Numbered from the stretch's first letter, positions 33,001 through 39,010 are shown. The stretch is DNA of 64,000 nucleotides from Megascapheus bottae (GCA_024803745.1 JANJXV010000013.1:28562001-28626000), one strand, 5' to 3'. Numbers and translations: made by a program. The notes: generated from the letters alone by a model not told the origin.

Positions 33001-35877
33001 TTGCATATATGTGCTAATACCCAAGTTACATACATTTTATTTGTACTTTGTATCCTCACAATACTTAGGGAACACTGTTTTATCCACAATGCATGGCTAA
33101 AAATGTGTTGATGCTTTAGGGTTAGGTTTTAAATTAGAATACTTACTATGAGATTATTTAAGAAACCATATGCTATCATATAACAATGTAACCACATATT
33201 GATTCTGACAGAAAATGCCCCCAAATGAAGAACTGATTTGAATTAACTGGAAATAAATCCATGTTATGAAAGTGTATTGATATCTAATATATACACACAT
33301 ATATATGTGCTCATTTACACACTACATATCCAATTTAAACCTTATGAATAAAAATCAAGCTTTACAGCCTTTTCAAGGTATATAAGATTCATTTATCCTT
33401 TTGTATCTTTTTCCTTTCCCTCTTCTTCCCTAACATTGAGGATAAATTTGGGTATGAACATTTAAGAAAATAAAATGGACAAATAAAGGTGACTCATTCA
33501 GGAGACTTGATTCATGAATTCAAAATTTACTGACTCATAGCAATACTTTTTTTCAAGAAAATTAAAGAAAAAAATTAAATGTCCTTAGATTTCATTGTTT
33601 ATTTTGCAGCAGTCATGGTTCATTCTAGGAATAAGTAGTTTTCTGAACTCCCCATGTTGCCTATTTACACATAAACAGTTGAAGATGGATTGAGAAACCC
33701 AGGGCCATGAAGTTGTTCACATTATTTATGGGTACATATAATTCCCCCTTCTTTTTCTTCAGGTCGGCATGCTCTCTGCTGTGCCACACTTAGTCATGAC
33801 GATTATTGTGCCTATTGGGGGGCAAATCGCAGATTTCCTCAGAAGCAAACAAATCCTTTCAACTACTACAGTGAGAAAGATCATGAATTGTGGGGGTAAG
33901 TGGATACATGGCAGCCAAGACATGTGCTTAGTTGACTTGCTTCTCAACTATCTAAGTGACTGGGGCTTCTAAATGCATTGAATGACTTATTTGCTGCTTA
34001 ATTTGTGATTTCATTGTTCATATCAAGCCATTTCCCCATCTTCAATTTTTCCACATTGAATAATAATGATAGTCTGTGTTTGAACTAATTTAACTTTAAT
34101 GACCATTGATTTCTGGATTGTCTGAGGGTTTAAAAAATTAAACCCATGAAGGCCTCAATACTCTCTTAAGATTATTTAACATGTTTCATTGTGTTTATTT
34201 CCAAAGGTTTTGGAATGGAAGCCACATTGCTTCTGGTGGTTGGCTATTCTCATACTAGGGGTGTGGCTATCTCATTTTTGGTACTCGCAGTGGGATTTAG
34301 CGGATTTGCTATATCTGGTAAGATATATATTTTATACATTGGACATAATGATATTGGTAGTATATATGCTTATGATCGATATAAATATGGGTGAGGGAGG
34401 GAAACTGGGAGAAAAACACAGGAAGGGGTATCAATGTTCAAGAAGTAATGTACCCAATACCTAACAAATACAACTTTAATCCTTCTATACATCACCCTGA
34501 CAATAAAATATAATTGGAAAAAATAAATATAAGTATTCTTATAGTCAAAACATTTAGAAATATTTATAGATGTGTTAATATTGAGTTTCCCCCATTTACT
34601 GTTTTTCTCATTGTTTCTGTTCTTTTTTGTTTCTTGTGAAGAGAACATTTTCACATCTCATATATTAAGTTTTGGATGGCAAACCATACCTCACTCCATT
34701 CTAATATGTCTTCTAGTTAAATGATGGAGATGTAGTTGTGAGACATATGCTGTTGCCTGATATCTTTTTAAGGAGTTGTGTGGTGATGTTTCTATATCAT
34801 AGAGTTCTATGGTTCCTTTAGTCAAAGCTTGTGTGTGTGTGTGTGTGTGTGTGTTTCAGGCTTTAATGTGAACCACCTGGATATTGCTCCAAGATATGCT
34901 AGTATCTTAATGGGCATTTCAAACGGTGTTGGCACATTGTCAGGAATGGTTTGTCCTATTATTGTTGGTGCGATGACAAAAAACAAGGTAAGGTAGAACA
35001 GAGTAAGTATTCAGTCATAGAAGAATCTCTGCCATGGCTGGGAAAAAATTACTGTATTCTCCTTGGCATATTCTAAGTAAGAAAGATAGCAATGGCCTAG
35101 AAGAACTTATTTCTCTAGGATCTGAGGCAGTAGCCTTCCCTAATGTAGAAGCAAGGTGCTTCTCAACGCTTATTTATTTTTTCAGAGTGTGGCCTTGTAT
35201 ATAACAACTATTTATATTATGTTTGTGAGTCAAAGAAAACACCTTTCTCATTGGTCATTAAAACAGCCAAGATGTCTCCCCAGCTTTATTTGCAACCCCA
35301 ATTTATACTAATTTTCAGTTGTTCTTGGAAGAATATTATTGACAGCTATTTGTCCTTTCATGTATAGAAAATTTTATTTTATCACTAGCAAGGCATATTA
35401 TATAATAATGCTATAATAAGAGCGATTGCTTTATATAAACAGGTCTTGGCTATCTCCAAAGATAGCATTTCCTGAAAAGAAGAGGTACGATTTTTCCATC
35501 ATGGAGTGCCTATTATCACAGTTCCTTTTCTGTTTCCACAGTCACGTGAAGAGTGGCAGTATGTTTTCCTGATCGCTGCTCTAGTCCACTATGGTGGAGT
35601 AATCTTTTATGCAATATTTGCCTCGGGAGAGAAACAACCGTGGGCAGACCCTGAGGAAACAAGTGAGGAAAAGTGTGGCTTTATCCATGAAGATGAACTT
35701 GATGAAGAAACAGGAGATATTACTCAAAATTATATAAATTATGGTACCACCAAATCTTATGGTGCCACAACACAGGCCAATGGAGGTTGGCCCAATGGCT
35801 GGGAAAAGAAGGAAGAATTTGTACAAGAGGAGGTACAAGATGCATATGCCTATAAAGACCGAGATGATTATTCATAA
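1..35877 (+). CDS. SLC17A6: SLC17A6, vesicular glutamate transporter 2 (VGLUT2), 12 coding exons, 5' end cut by the window
   Basis: This gene encodes the synaptic-vesicle transporter that loads glutamate into vesicles using the proton gradient made by the V-ATPase; it belongs to the SLC17 branch of the major facilitator superfamily. The twelve exons join in phase to give residues 7-582 plus stop; adding the missing first six codons gives 582 residues, the family length. About twelve membrane segments are visible (roughly 72-92, 126-146, 154-170, 176-196, 217-237, 243-263, 311-331, 350-368, 390-405, 410-430, 443-463, 477-499). Residues known from VGLUT2 work are present: R88, H128, R184, E191 and R322. 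Sequons lie at N100 and N101 in the first lumenal loop. Both tails are cytosolic; the C-tail ends in DRDDYS as I recall for rodent VGLUT2. The paralogues VGLUT1 and VGLUT3 are unlikely because the N-terminus and C-tail are VGLUT2-specific. The promoter and 5' UTR lie outside the window. No disabling change was seen. Confidence 0.97.
71..2724 (+). other. SLC17A6 intron 1
   Basis: The intron runs from gtaagc to acgcacag. Bases 71-2000 are AT-rich and mostly free of recognisable repeats apart from a short (TA)n at 452-467. The part around 640-860 is rich in homeodomain-like TAAT cores (for example a gcgctaattacg context near 771) and looks like unique sequence. From about 2090 the composition turns GC-rich with many CpGs and continues so into exon 2. 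A reading frame in phase with exon 2 is open from 2486. Confidence 0.85.
2090..3020. promoter_or_regulatory. GC/CpG-rich block around exon 2 (CpG-island-like)
   Basis: By eye this block is much richer in G+C and CpG than the rest of the window, with CpG-dense runs at about 2540-2660 (upstream of exon 2) and 2840-3010 (exon 2 and just after). CpG-rich 5' gene regions are typical of neuronal genes under Polycomb or methylation control. No TATA box or defined start site can be pointed to, so a promoter role is inference. Counting CpG observed/expected over 200-bp steps would decide whether it meets island criteria. Confidence 0.5.
2725..2977 (+). CDS. SLC17A6: SLC17A6 coding exon 2, residues 29-113
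   Basis: The acceptor is acgcacag and the donor is GAG followed by gtgggc. The exon completes R29 and encodes the rest of the N-tail ([20 protein letters not shown] onward), the [12 protein letters not shown] cysteine cluster next to the membrane, transmembrane segment 1 with R88 in GIRCNLG, and the start of lumenal loop 1 with overlapping sequons NNS and NST at residues 100-103. It ends in phase 0. R88 is known to be needed for glutamate transport. Confidence 0.97.
2978..4477 (+). other. SLC17A6 intron 2
   Basis: The donor is gtgggc; the acceptor follows a long T-rich tract with TTG repeats (4430-4465) and ends in cactgtag. A GATA/ATAG microsatellite lies at about 3228-3263. I recognise no transposable element. 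The rest is moderately GC-rich unique sequence. Confidence 0.85.
3228..3263. repeat. (GATA)n-type microsatellite
   Basis: Runs of gata/gatagata units, slightly interrupted by tatagatata, in intron 2. Confidence 0.85.
4478..4596 (+). CDS. SLC17A6: SLC17A6 coding exon 3, residues 114-152 and part of R153
   Basis: The acceptor is cactgtag and the donor is gtaaaa. The exon encodes [16 protein letters not shown] and transmembrane segment 2 ([20 protein letters not shown]). H128 in MIHG is a residue required for transport in VGLUT2. The [12 protein letters not shown] end is the cytosolic loop 2-3 motif of the major facilitator fold. Two bases of codon 153 remain, completed by the first base of exon 4. 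Confidence 0.97.
5298..5348. repeat. (CA)n microsatellite
   Basis: About 25 CA units with a single interruption (cgca) near 5337. It creates a spurious cysteine/valine open frame on the other strand. Confidence 0.95.
6677..6875 (+). mobile_element. Old B1/ID-type SINE, degraded
   Basis: The text ggtgattcatacctataata resembles a decayed Pol III A-box region of a B1-like head. It is followed by a line equivalent to 'gatcatagttcaagacaagcc' in B1 and an ID-like tail with a 'cctgagttcggtcccc' B-box form and an A-rich end. Divergence is high. Confidence 0.5.
8130..8165. repeat. (TA)n-rich palindromic microsatellite
   Basis: Alternating TATATG/CATATA text forms near-perfect palindromes. Confidence 0.8.
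8876..8902. repeat. (TA)n microsatellite
   Basis: About 13 uninterrupted TA units. Confidence 0.9.
8990..9130 (+). repeat. MIR-like ancient SINE fragment
   Basis: The run 'tccattttacaagcaagaac' followed by 'gtgagagaggtactga' parallels the MIR core (ccattttacagatgaggaaac ... cagagaggt). It is too diverged for certainty by eye. Confidence 0.4.
9650..9905 (+). mobile_element. L1 3' end (3' UTR), sense
   Basis: The order 'tttgctgtcccttggttatc', 'gatagggaagggggg', 'gggaccaagacatgag', 'taatgcaccttctat' and 'atgtaacccttctat' recurs at 50.8, 58.7 and 60.8 kb and in reverse at 24.5 and 41.3 kb. Two of those copies continue into recognisable L1 ORF2, so this is the 3' end of a lineage-specific L1 family. 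It carries a purine-rich G-tract typical of L1 3' UTRs. Confidence 0.8.
9942..10145 (+). mobile_element. Dimeric ID-like SINE
   Basis: The head has an A-box form (tggcctagtggtagagtgct) and a B-box form (gggtttgattcc); the second unit reads 'gtggttcaagtggcagagtg' to 'gctcaggctctgag', with a poly(A) tail of about 17. Confidence 0.88.
11634..11795 (+). mobile_element. Dimeric ID-like SINE with internal deletion
   Basis: The head goes from 'ggcctagtggtag' straight to 'tgaaccacatacacag', so about 45-50 bases including the B box are missing. The second unit and an A-rich (taaa)n tail are intact. Confidence 0.82.
12950..13100 (-). mobile_element. Ancient L1 ORF2 fragment, antisense
   Basis: The line 'ttttacattcccaccaatgg' followed by 'tgtataaaggta' matches the well-known antisense L1 phrase for the 3' part of ORF2. 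No open frame remains. Confidence 0.6.
13440..13612. repeat. Long polypyrimidine tract (CT, CTTT, CTTC units)
   Basis: About 170 bases almost free of purines on the + strand, partly the decayed tail of the antisense SINE that follows. It produces three overlapping Ser/Leu/Phe-rich spurious frames. Confidence 0.9.
13610..13842 (-). mobile_element. B1-ID dimeric SINE, antisense
   Basis: Read on the minus strand it has a B1-like head (ggcttatgcctgtaatccta, then gctactaagaaggct), a linker, and an ID-like unit ending in 'gttcaagccccagca'. The + strand T-rich start is its A-tail. Confidence 0.85.
13900..14010 (+). repeat. MIR-like fragment
   Basis: 'tttcagagatgaggaataaa' followed by 'gttaaatttgaactcag' resembles the MIR 3' half. 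Confidence 0.4.
14100..15190 (-). mobile_element. Ancient L1 ORF2 3' part, antisense
   Basis: Successive phrases typical of antisense L1 occur in the right order: 'cactattgtgaacagtg', 'gccaagagcaaaaccactgg', 'ccaacagtacatgtaggttt', 'cagtatttgttactattt', 'tgttgagcattttttcatgt'. The part from 14.8 to 15.19 kb is the clearest; the start is a guess. Confidence 0.65.
16005..16112 (-). mobile_element. B1-type SINE monomer, antisense
   Basis: 'gcagcccagacttgccttga' ... 'tgagttctaggattataggc' ... 'atgcattaccatatgcagc' is the reverse of a B1/7SL-derived SINE. Confidence 0.75.
16470..16668 (+). mobile_element. Dimeric ID-like SINE, young copy
   Basis: It has an intact A box (ggcctagtggttaaagtgct), an intact B box (cgggttcgattcc) and a second unit ending 'gagctcaagcccaggactgg' before an A-tail. 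This is one of the least diverged copies in the window. Confidence 0.92.
18034..18072. repeat. (GT)n microsatellite
   Basis: About 19 GT units, followed by gtctgtgag. Confidence 0.95.
18145..18205 (+). repeat. MIR/L2-like fragment
   Basis: 'tgtgtcaggcactgtgataa' followed by 'gtactgggaattt' matches the opening of MIR-type repeats. Confidence 0.45.
18212..18406 (+). mobile_element. Dimeric ID-like SINE
   Basis: Starts 'gggctgggagtttggcctag', has B box 'ccaggtttgattcc', second unit 'gctgtggctcaagtggtaga', and an A-rich end. Confidence 0.92.
18797..18911 (+). CDS. SLC17A6: SLC17A6 coding exon 4, residues 153-191
   Basis: The acceptor is ctatttcag; the donor is GAG followed by gtatgg. The exon encodes [20 protein letters not shown] (transmembrane segment 3), then [18 protein letters not shown] (segment 4). 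R184 and E191 in the [10 protein letters not shown] stretch are the paired charges essential for glutamate transport and proton coupling in VGLUTs; both are present, and E191 is the last codon of the exon. Phase 0 at the end. Confidence 0.97.
18912..19757 (+). other. SLC17A6 intron 4
   Basis: The borders are gtatgg and attgcag. It is AT-rich unique sequence; no repeat family was recognised. Confidence 0.85.
19758..19845 (+). CDS. SLC17A6: SLC17A6 coding exon 5, residues 192-220 and part of G221
   Basis: The acceptor is caattgcag and the donor is gtgagt, a near-consensus site. The exon encodes [20 protein letters not shown] and SRLATTSFC, the loop between segments 4 and 5 that carries the conserved SLC17 motif (GxxYPxxxxxxxxWxPxxER). 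One base is left for codon 221. Confidence 0.97.
19846..21120 (+). other. SLC17A6 intron 5
   Basis: The borders are gtgagt and ctcctttag. AT-rich; I see no recognisable transposon. Confidence 0.85.
21121..21207 (+). CDS. SLC17A6: SLC17A6 coding exon 6, residues 221-249
   Basis: The acceptor is tctcctttag and the donor is gtatgt. It encodes [20 protein letters not shown] and WSSVFYVY: transmembrane segment 5 and the start of segment 6. The exon begins and ends inside glycine codons (221 and 250), the split-glycine phase pattern repeated at several borders of this gene. Confidence 0.97.
21434..21656 (+). mobile_element. B1-ID dimeric SINE
   Basis: Head 'ggctcacatctgtaatccca' (B1-like), linker 'gattcatctccaattaacca', second unit 'gctgtggctcaagtgataga' to 'gggttcaagccccaggaca'. 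Confidence 0.88.
22845..23050 (+). repeat. MIR-like ancient SINE
   Basis: 'tatgtgtcaggtgcttagtt', 'tactattatctcctttaact', 'ctgattggctcatgtaccta' and 'tatgtgagtttggagattc' follow the MIR consensus order. It explains part of a 172-residue chance frame here. Confidence 0.55.
23318..23550 (+). mobile_element. B1-ID dimeric SINE
   Basis: Head 'agtggctcatgcctgtaatc', 'gaggctgagatctgaggatc'; tail unit 'agccttgagctgaagagctc' to 'agagttcaagccccatgacc'. Confidence 0.9.
24172..24314 (+). CDS. SLC17A6: SLC17A6 coding exon 7, residues 250-297
   Basis: The acceptor is gtttctctcag and the donor is gtaaaa. The exon encodes [20 protein letters not shown] (transmembrane segment 6) and the long cytosolic loop [20 protein letters not shown] to LLGAME between segments 6 and 7. 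The YESPAxHPxIxxEE pattern is a hallmark of the SLC17 family. Phase 0 at the end. Confidence 0.97.
24494..25411 (-). mobile_element. L1 insertion on the minus strand with inverted 5' part (twin priming)
   Basis: Bases 24,494-25,005 are the L1 3' UTR and ORF2 end in antisense, beginning with the poly(T) complement of the A-tail. Bases about 25,006-25,411 are ORF2 coding sequence in the opposite (+) orientation, with recognisable protein text ([20 protein letters not shown] and [11 protein letters not shown]). The flanks 'tccacctgtaatgtc' (about 24,479) and 'tccacaggtaatttc' (25,401) are 12/15 identical and may be the target duplication. This ORF2 remnant is dead; it is a truncated copy. Confidence 0.82.
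25412..25652 (-). mobile_element. B1-ID dimeric SINE, antisense
   Basis: 'atggggcttgaactcattga' is the reverse of the ID-like tail; 'tgatcctcagatctcagcct' and 'aagtatgagccatcagtgct' are the reverse of the B1-like head. Confidence 0.87.
26128..26352 (+). mobile_element. B1-ID dimeric SINE
   Basis: 'gtggcacacatctgtaatcc' head, 'tagccttgagctgaagagct' second unit, A-tail at 26,337-26,349. Confidence 0.9.
26846..26864 (-). promoter_or_regulatory. CTCF-like binding motif
   Basis: The minus strand reads CTGCCGGTAGGGGGCGCTA, containing the CTCF core AGGGGGCGCTA exactly plus the upstream GCC; the strongly preferred C before the core is T here. It lies in sequence without a recognisable SINE. Binding is inferred from the motif only. 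Confidence 0.55.
27636..27645. promoter_or_regulatory. Palindromic E-box GTCACGTGAC
   Basis: A perfect 10-base palindrome of the CLEAR/USF/MITF-TFEB type in unique intronic sequence. Function is not shown by sequence alone; a chance match is possible. Confidence 0.4.
28157..28306 (+). CDS. SLC17A6: SLC17A6 coding exon 8, residues 298-347
   Basis: The acceptor is gtatttcag and the donor is gtatgt. It encodes [20 protein letters not shown], then [20 protein letters not shown] and [10 protein letters not shown]: the end of the central cytosolic loop and transmembrane segment 7. R322 in [11 protein letters not shown] is a conserved transport-critical arginine. Exactly 50 codons, phase 0 on both sides. 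Confidence 0.97.
28400..28560 (+). repeat. MIR/L2-like fragment
   Basis: 'tatttattcagcagttatct', 'tagtgctaggaattcagcaa' and 'aacaaatcttgtctttttct' follow the common order of these ancient repeats (cattcattcaacaaatattt ... tgctggggatacagcagtga). Confidence 0.45.
29060..29190 (+). repeat. MIR-like fragment
   Basis: 'actatcatttccattctgct' and 'gaaagagaaactgtcaaaat' resemble the MIR core. Confidence 0.35.
29935..30162 (-). mobile_element. B1-ID dimeric SINE, antisense, split by a (GT)n tract
   Basis: 'tgctctaccacttgagctac' is the reverse ID unit and 'agaattacaggcgtgagtca' the reverse B1 head. The linker between them has become (GT)n at 30,035-30,072. Confidence 0.82.
30035..30072. repeat. (GT)n microsatellite inside a SINE
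   Basis: About 19 GT units after a gcgcgcgtgcccgt lead. Confidence 0.95.
30425..30610. repeat. AT-rich block with inverted repeats
   Basis: About 85-90 percent A+T. It contains a perfect 10-base stem (atatattcta / tagaatatat, 30,491-30,519) around a 9-base loop and several TATATTATATG repeats. Confidence 0.7.
31393..31586 (+). mobile_element. Degraded B1-ID SINE
   Basis: 'agtctagctattagaataca' and 'gaaggttcaaggctggctca' resemble a B1 head; 'ctgagttcaaagcctaatga' the ID tail. Old copy. Confidence 0.5.
31700..31905 (+). mobile_element. Dimeric ID-like SINE
   Basis: 'gtggcttagtgagacagtgc', B box 'gggttccattcc', second unit 'gctgtggctcaagttgtaga', A-tail of about 15. Confidence 0.88.
31967..32178 (-). 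mobile_element. B1-ID SINE, antisense, old
   Basis: 'caaggctctacaacttgagc' (reverse ID) and 'tctgagtagctagaataaaa' (reverse B1). Confidence 0.75.
32204..32392 (+). mobile_element. Dimeric ID-like SINE ending in (TA)n
   Basis: 'catgacctagtggtagcaca' head, 'gctgtggctcaagtggcaga' second unit. The tail has been replaced by a TA/TATACA microsatellite (32,389-32,416). Confidence 0.88.
32735..32952 (-). mobile_element. B1-ID dimeric SINE, antisense
   Basis: 'tgctctaccgcttgagtcat', then 'gattgcaggcttgagccacc' and 'agtgcctggc': reverse ID unit, then reverse B1 head. Confidence 0.87.
33763..33895 (+). CDS. SLC17A6: SLC17A6 coding exon 9, residues 348-391 and part of G392
   Basis: The acceptor is ctttttcttcag and the donor is gtaagt. 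It encodes [20 protein letters not shown] (transmembrane segment 8), the [20 protein letters not shown] cytosolic loop, and MNCGG at the start of segment 9. One base is left for glycine 392. Confidence 0.97.
33896..34206 (+). other. SLC17A6 intron 9 (311 bases)
   Basis: A short intron with gtaagt and atttccaaag borders; unique AT-rich sequence with nothing recognisable. Confidence 0.85.
34207..34317 (+). CDS. SLC17A6: SLC17A6 coding exon 10, residues 392-428 and part of G429
   Basis: The acceptor is tttccaaag, weaker in pyrimidines than usual; the donor is gtaaga. It encodes [20 protein letters not shown] and [16 protein letters not shown]: transmembrane segments 9 and 10. It starts and ends inside glycine codons. 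Confidence 0.97.
34345..34525 (+). mobile_element. Short L1 3' end, sense, older subfamily
   Basis: 'gtatcaatgttcaagaagta' and 'atgtacccaatac', then 'catcaccctgacaataaaat', match the tail of the inverted L1 at 59.6 kb rather than the younger family. Confidence 0.65.
34831..34854 (+). promoter_or_regulatory. (GT)12 tract in the exon 11 splice acceptor
   Basis: Twelve GT units end five bases before the exon. The usual pyrimidine tract is replaced by alternating UG in the RNA, a form bound by TDP-43 and CELF proteins. The effect on exon 11 use is inference by analogy with CFTR exon 9. Confidence 0.6.
34860..34987 (+). CDS. SLC17A6: SLC17A6 coding exon 11, residues 429-471
   Basis: The acceptor is gtgtttcag and the donor is gtaagg. 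It encodes [20 protein letters not shown] and [20 protein letters not shown] then NK: the SLC17 loop [10 protein letters not shown] and transmembrane segment 11. The length of 128 bases is not a multiple of three, so skipping it would shift the frame. Confidence 0.97.
34988..35541 (+). other. SLC17A6 intron 11
   Basis: The borders are gtaagg and tgtttccacag. It is AT-rich unique sequence; no repeat recognised. Confidence 0.85.
35542..35877 (+). CDS. SLC17A6: SLC17A6 coding exon 12, residues 472-582 and stop
   Basis: The acceptor is gtttccacag. It encodes [20 protein letters not shown] to [10 protein letters not shown] (transmembrane segment 12), then the acidic cytosolic tail with [40 protein letters not shown] and a final KDRDDYS before TAA at 35,875. 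The acidic cluster and the tail are trafficking regions in VGLUT2; unlike VGLUT1 there are no polyproline motifs. Confidence 0.97.
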   Translation, partial: SREEWQYVFLIAALVHYGGVIFYAIFASGEKQPWADPEETSEEKCGFIHEDELDEETGDITQNYINYGTTKSYGATTQANGGWPNGWEKKEEFVQEEVQDAYAYKDRDDYS

Positions 35878-36162
35878 CAAAACTAATACTGGGTGTCCTT
35901 TTAGTGTTTGTGATTAAATTAATTGTGATTGCACACAAATATAACAAAGAGTGGTGTAAACAATTTAAACATATCAACCAGGCAAGTTTGCTGTAAAAAT
36001 GAAATCCAAACCCATGAAATTACCATCAAGTGCAATCTGTAGAAGTTGTGACATTCACCCTTTCCATTCAGGCCATCATTCTTCCGTTCGTGATTTGAAG
36101 GACCAGTGTAGAAACACATAGTTCTTCACTGGATTCCTATGAACTAAAACTCATTACCATTC

Positions 36163-36168
36163 AATAAA
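36163..36168 (+). terminator. Candidate proximal poly(A) signal AATAAA
   Basis: AATAAA about 290 bases after the stop, in 'ttcaataaagcaca'. Use would give a short 3' UTR. Confidence 0.35.
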
Positions 36169-37589
36169 GCACAACTACAGCACTTGGCACATCTCATCCT
36201 ACAGAAGTTAGGAAGCCAAAGCTACTTGATCATGCAAAATGCACTTATATATTTGTTACACTATATTGCAAGATATCATGCAGAAGTCCTGTTTAAAAAA
36301 TAATGAAAATTTCAAATTGGCGACATCAGCTGTTGAGAATATTTAGTATGCTTGAGAAATTGAGATGTCTTTCAACTGAAGAAGCATTGGGTATGTGAAC
36401 AGCTAGCAAATTGCAACGACTGGAAAATTCTGAGGATTAATTAAATGGTTTGGATATTTTGTGTGCCTCAAAAAAGAATATTGTGCAGTGTTTATATAAA
36501 ATGCTAGGACACAAACACTTATTTTTGTGAAAGAGAATTTGTAAAGTGAGGGGTATGCTTCATGTTCTTCATTCATTACCTGACAGTATAAAACACTTTA
36601 CATTTCAATGAAGTTCAACTTTACATGTAGCATATTACAAAATTTTTTGCAAAAAATTATAAAAATCAATAGACTTCAACGTATTTTTATTACAACTTTG
36701 TACTGGTTGTAACTTGCATAGAAAAAAAGATATATAAATATACACCATAAAGAATCTAAGAGAGAATTTACTATGAAAATATAGCCCTTAAAATGCAATA
36801 CTAACACCAAAAGAAATAGAAAATGGTTTAGAGTCCTTCTTTAACAATTAAATATTATATGAAAGCTGTACCACAGAGCTCTATGTAATATGGGAAAATA
36901 AACAATAGAGATATTATAAGTAGAAAATTTTATTATTTAAAGTCCCATTAAAGAGATATTTGTCTTAGATAGGACAATAAATTATATTAAAATGATAGCT
37001 ATGTCTATATCTATATATCTGTATATCTTATACATATTCATAAACATATAAAAACAAACAATTTTCACACAATACCAAATATAGCATACACCTAATGTTG
37101 GGTTAGGGGACTGCAATTTCTACTTTCATAGAGTCACAATTTTAGATGAGGAAGAGGCATTTTGCTTGTCATTTCTTAATATAACTCAACAGGAATTGCA
37201 ACATTTGTGTACCAAGCAATAAGTGCAATGCATAAAATTTCCTCTCTGTATAGTAACTTCATTTTTCTTATAGTAGCTGTTTGGGTGGTTGGAATGACTA
37301 TTTTCTTTGGAAAACTGCTACCTTCAGATTACTTTATAATGTTATAAAAAGATACTAATGCATTTCCCAAGTCAACACAAAATATTATAGGTGTATTTAA
37401 TTGTCTGTTCTGGATATTTTGTCTGTTCATTGTATTGTGCTAGTAGTGAGTGCAGGCCCTGCTACTGCAAATATAAAACATAAAATTTGTTTTTAAAAAT
37501 GCAAATTCTTCTCAATTTCATGAAAATAAAAAATACTTTATGCTTTGTGTCTCAAAGTGATATCATGTGACCATAACTTTGTTGTGTTG

Positions 37590-37639
37590 AATAAAAATAT
37601 GTGAACTGTCATTTTGTGGCATCAAAAAGTGTTAATAAA
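37590..37639 (+). terminator. Candidate distal poly(A) signals (two AATAAA)
   Basis: AATAAA at 37,590 and 37,634, the second followed by a T-rich 'ctatttatccttttgtt'. This is the most likely main mRNA end. Confidence 0.6.
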
Positions 37640-37660
37640 ATGCTCTATTTATCCTTTTGT

Positions 37661-38110
37661 TAAAAAATACACATTAATTTGGGCTTTCTTTTTGCTTAGT
37701 TTGTAGCTTTAATGTGAATTTACCTTGTGAATATTCCAATGAAGCTAAATTTAAGAGTAGCAGCCACTTTACGCTCTTCGGATTTAGTGGAAAAACATAA
37801 TATTCTGTAGATTGTGTGCGATATAATTCTGTAGAGTATTAAGCTAAACAATAGTTGTTTGAGTTGAGCTCCGTTTTCCCAATCAGTATTGTCCTAGCTG
37901 ATGCTAAATTTAGAGAAACAGACAAAATATTGGGAAACAAACTTGAAGTTCTCAGAACAACACCATGACTTAAATTTCATTGCACACCCGGCCTATGCTG
38001 GTTATTTATTTTTGAATACTACTTTAATTTCATACTGACCCACGAAGGCATATATCTGTTAATTTCCAGGCTACACACAAAAAACAGAAAGGGAAATTTA
38101 GAGTTTAAAA
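37661..38110. other. Intergenic, unique
   Basis: AT-rich sequence after the gene; no feature recognised. Confidence 0.6.
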
Positions 38111-38262
38111 TGACTTTGCCAAGGGGGAAGGGAAATGGGGACCAAGACATGTGAAAGGGTATCAATGTATGGGAATTAATGCACCATTTATCTGGCAAAT
38201 ATCATGTAACCCTTCTATTAATTACAATAAAAAATATAAAAAAATGTAAAAAAATGACTTTA
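38110..38262 (+). mobile_element. L1 3' end, sense, truncated
   Basis: 'ggggaccaagacatgtgaaa', 'tgcaccatttatctggcaaa' and 'atgtaacccttctattaatt', then an A-rich tail. Confidence 0.82.
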
Positions 38263-38499
38263 CCAAGATAAAATAGTGCATTAAAATAGTATATTAAAAT
38301 ATCTTAAGTAAACCAATAAGCAGTAAGCTGAACACCCAATAGGATATCTTTGTCATTGGAAAAGTGATCAAATTAGCCTCTGGCCCTTATTCTACATGTA
38401 TGCTGAAAGAGAATTATGTAATTATCATACAATCTGTTATTTTCTATGTGTAGGAGACATAGAATCTGAGACTTGGGAAACTGTACTGCTCAAAGAATT

Positions 38500-39010
38500 T
38501 TGGGCTAATTTGGTTGACATTCTTTACAGATGAGGAGACTGAAGGTCAATATGGAAACTGACTTGAAGAAAAAATAGATGGCTATATATCCAGTTATTTT
38601 TCAAGTAATTCATTAAAACAGTATTCATTGCTTCAGTCACTACCTCCATACCCCACTAAAATAAGCCCCAGAGTTTTGTCAGTTGGGAAGTGGGGGATAT
38701 CTCTCCCTTCTCAGTCTCATCTTCATAAGAAGGAAGGCAGGAGTGAAAATGTTATGACTCAGGCACTATTCCCCACTTCCATAACATTCCCAAGTTGTGC
38801 AATATTTACACTGCTTTTCTCCTTCCTCCCATCCTCCATTTTTGACCACTTCATTTTTATTATCATATACACCTACTATTTTATAGCTTGCAACATACTT
38901 ACCCATGCATTGCTTCATTTAACCCTAATATCTGCCTTGTAATATTGAAAGTCTATATTTTATTATTAGAAATTCTGTTTTCTACATAAGGATGGAAGGT
39001 ACATGAGAGC
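38500..39010 (+). repeat. MIR/L2-like scraps in unique sequence
   Basis: 'tctttacagatgaggagact' (38,521) and 'cattgcttcatttaacccta' (38,908) resemble MIR core text in sense. The sequence between is not identified, and 39.0-39.45 kb shows nothing. Confidence 0.35.

Larger units (their letters stand above)
28307..33762 (+). other. SLC17A6 intron 8
   Basis: The borders are gtatgt and tttcttcag. It holds MIR/L2-like scraps (28.4-28.55, 29.06-29.19 kb), an antisense SINE with a (GT)n tract, a very AT-rich palindromic block (30.42-30.61 kb), and a cluster of five SINEs between 31.4 and 32.95 kb. The rest (about 28.6-29.0, 29.2-29.9, 30.6-31.4 and 33.0-33.7 kb) shows nothing I can name. Confidence 0.85.
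34318..34859 (+). other. SLC17A6 intron 10
   Basis: The donor is gtaaga. It contains a short L1 3' end just after the donor and a (GT)12 tract that abuts the acceptor, leaving only ttcag between the repeat and exon 11. Confidence 0.88.
35878..37660 (+). other. SLC17A6: SLC17A6 3' UTR (end estimated)
   Basis: About 1.78 kb of AT-rich, repeat-free sequence follows the stop codon, similar to the VGLUT2 3' UTR length I recall from other mammals. Several ATTTA motifs occur. The end is placed from the last pair of AATAAA hexamers and is not exact. Confidence 0.7.

Noticed and set aside
34191..34394. Frame running past the exon 10 donor
   Set aside because: It is intron read-through of exon 10; the gtaaga donor and phase match the known exon end.
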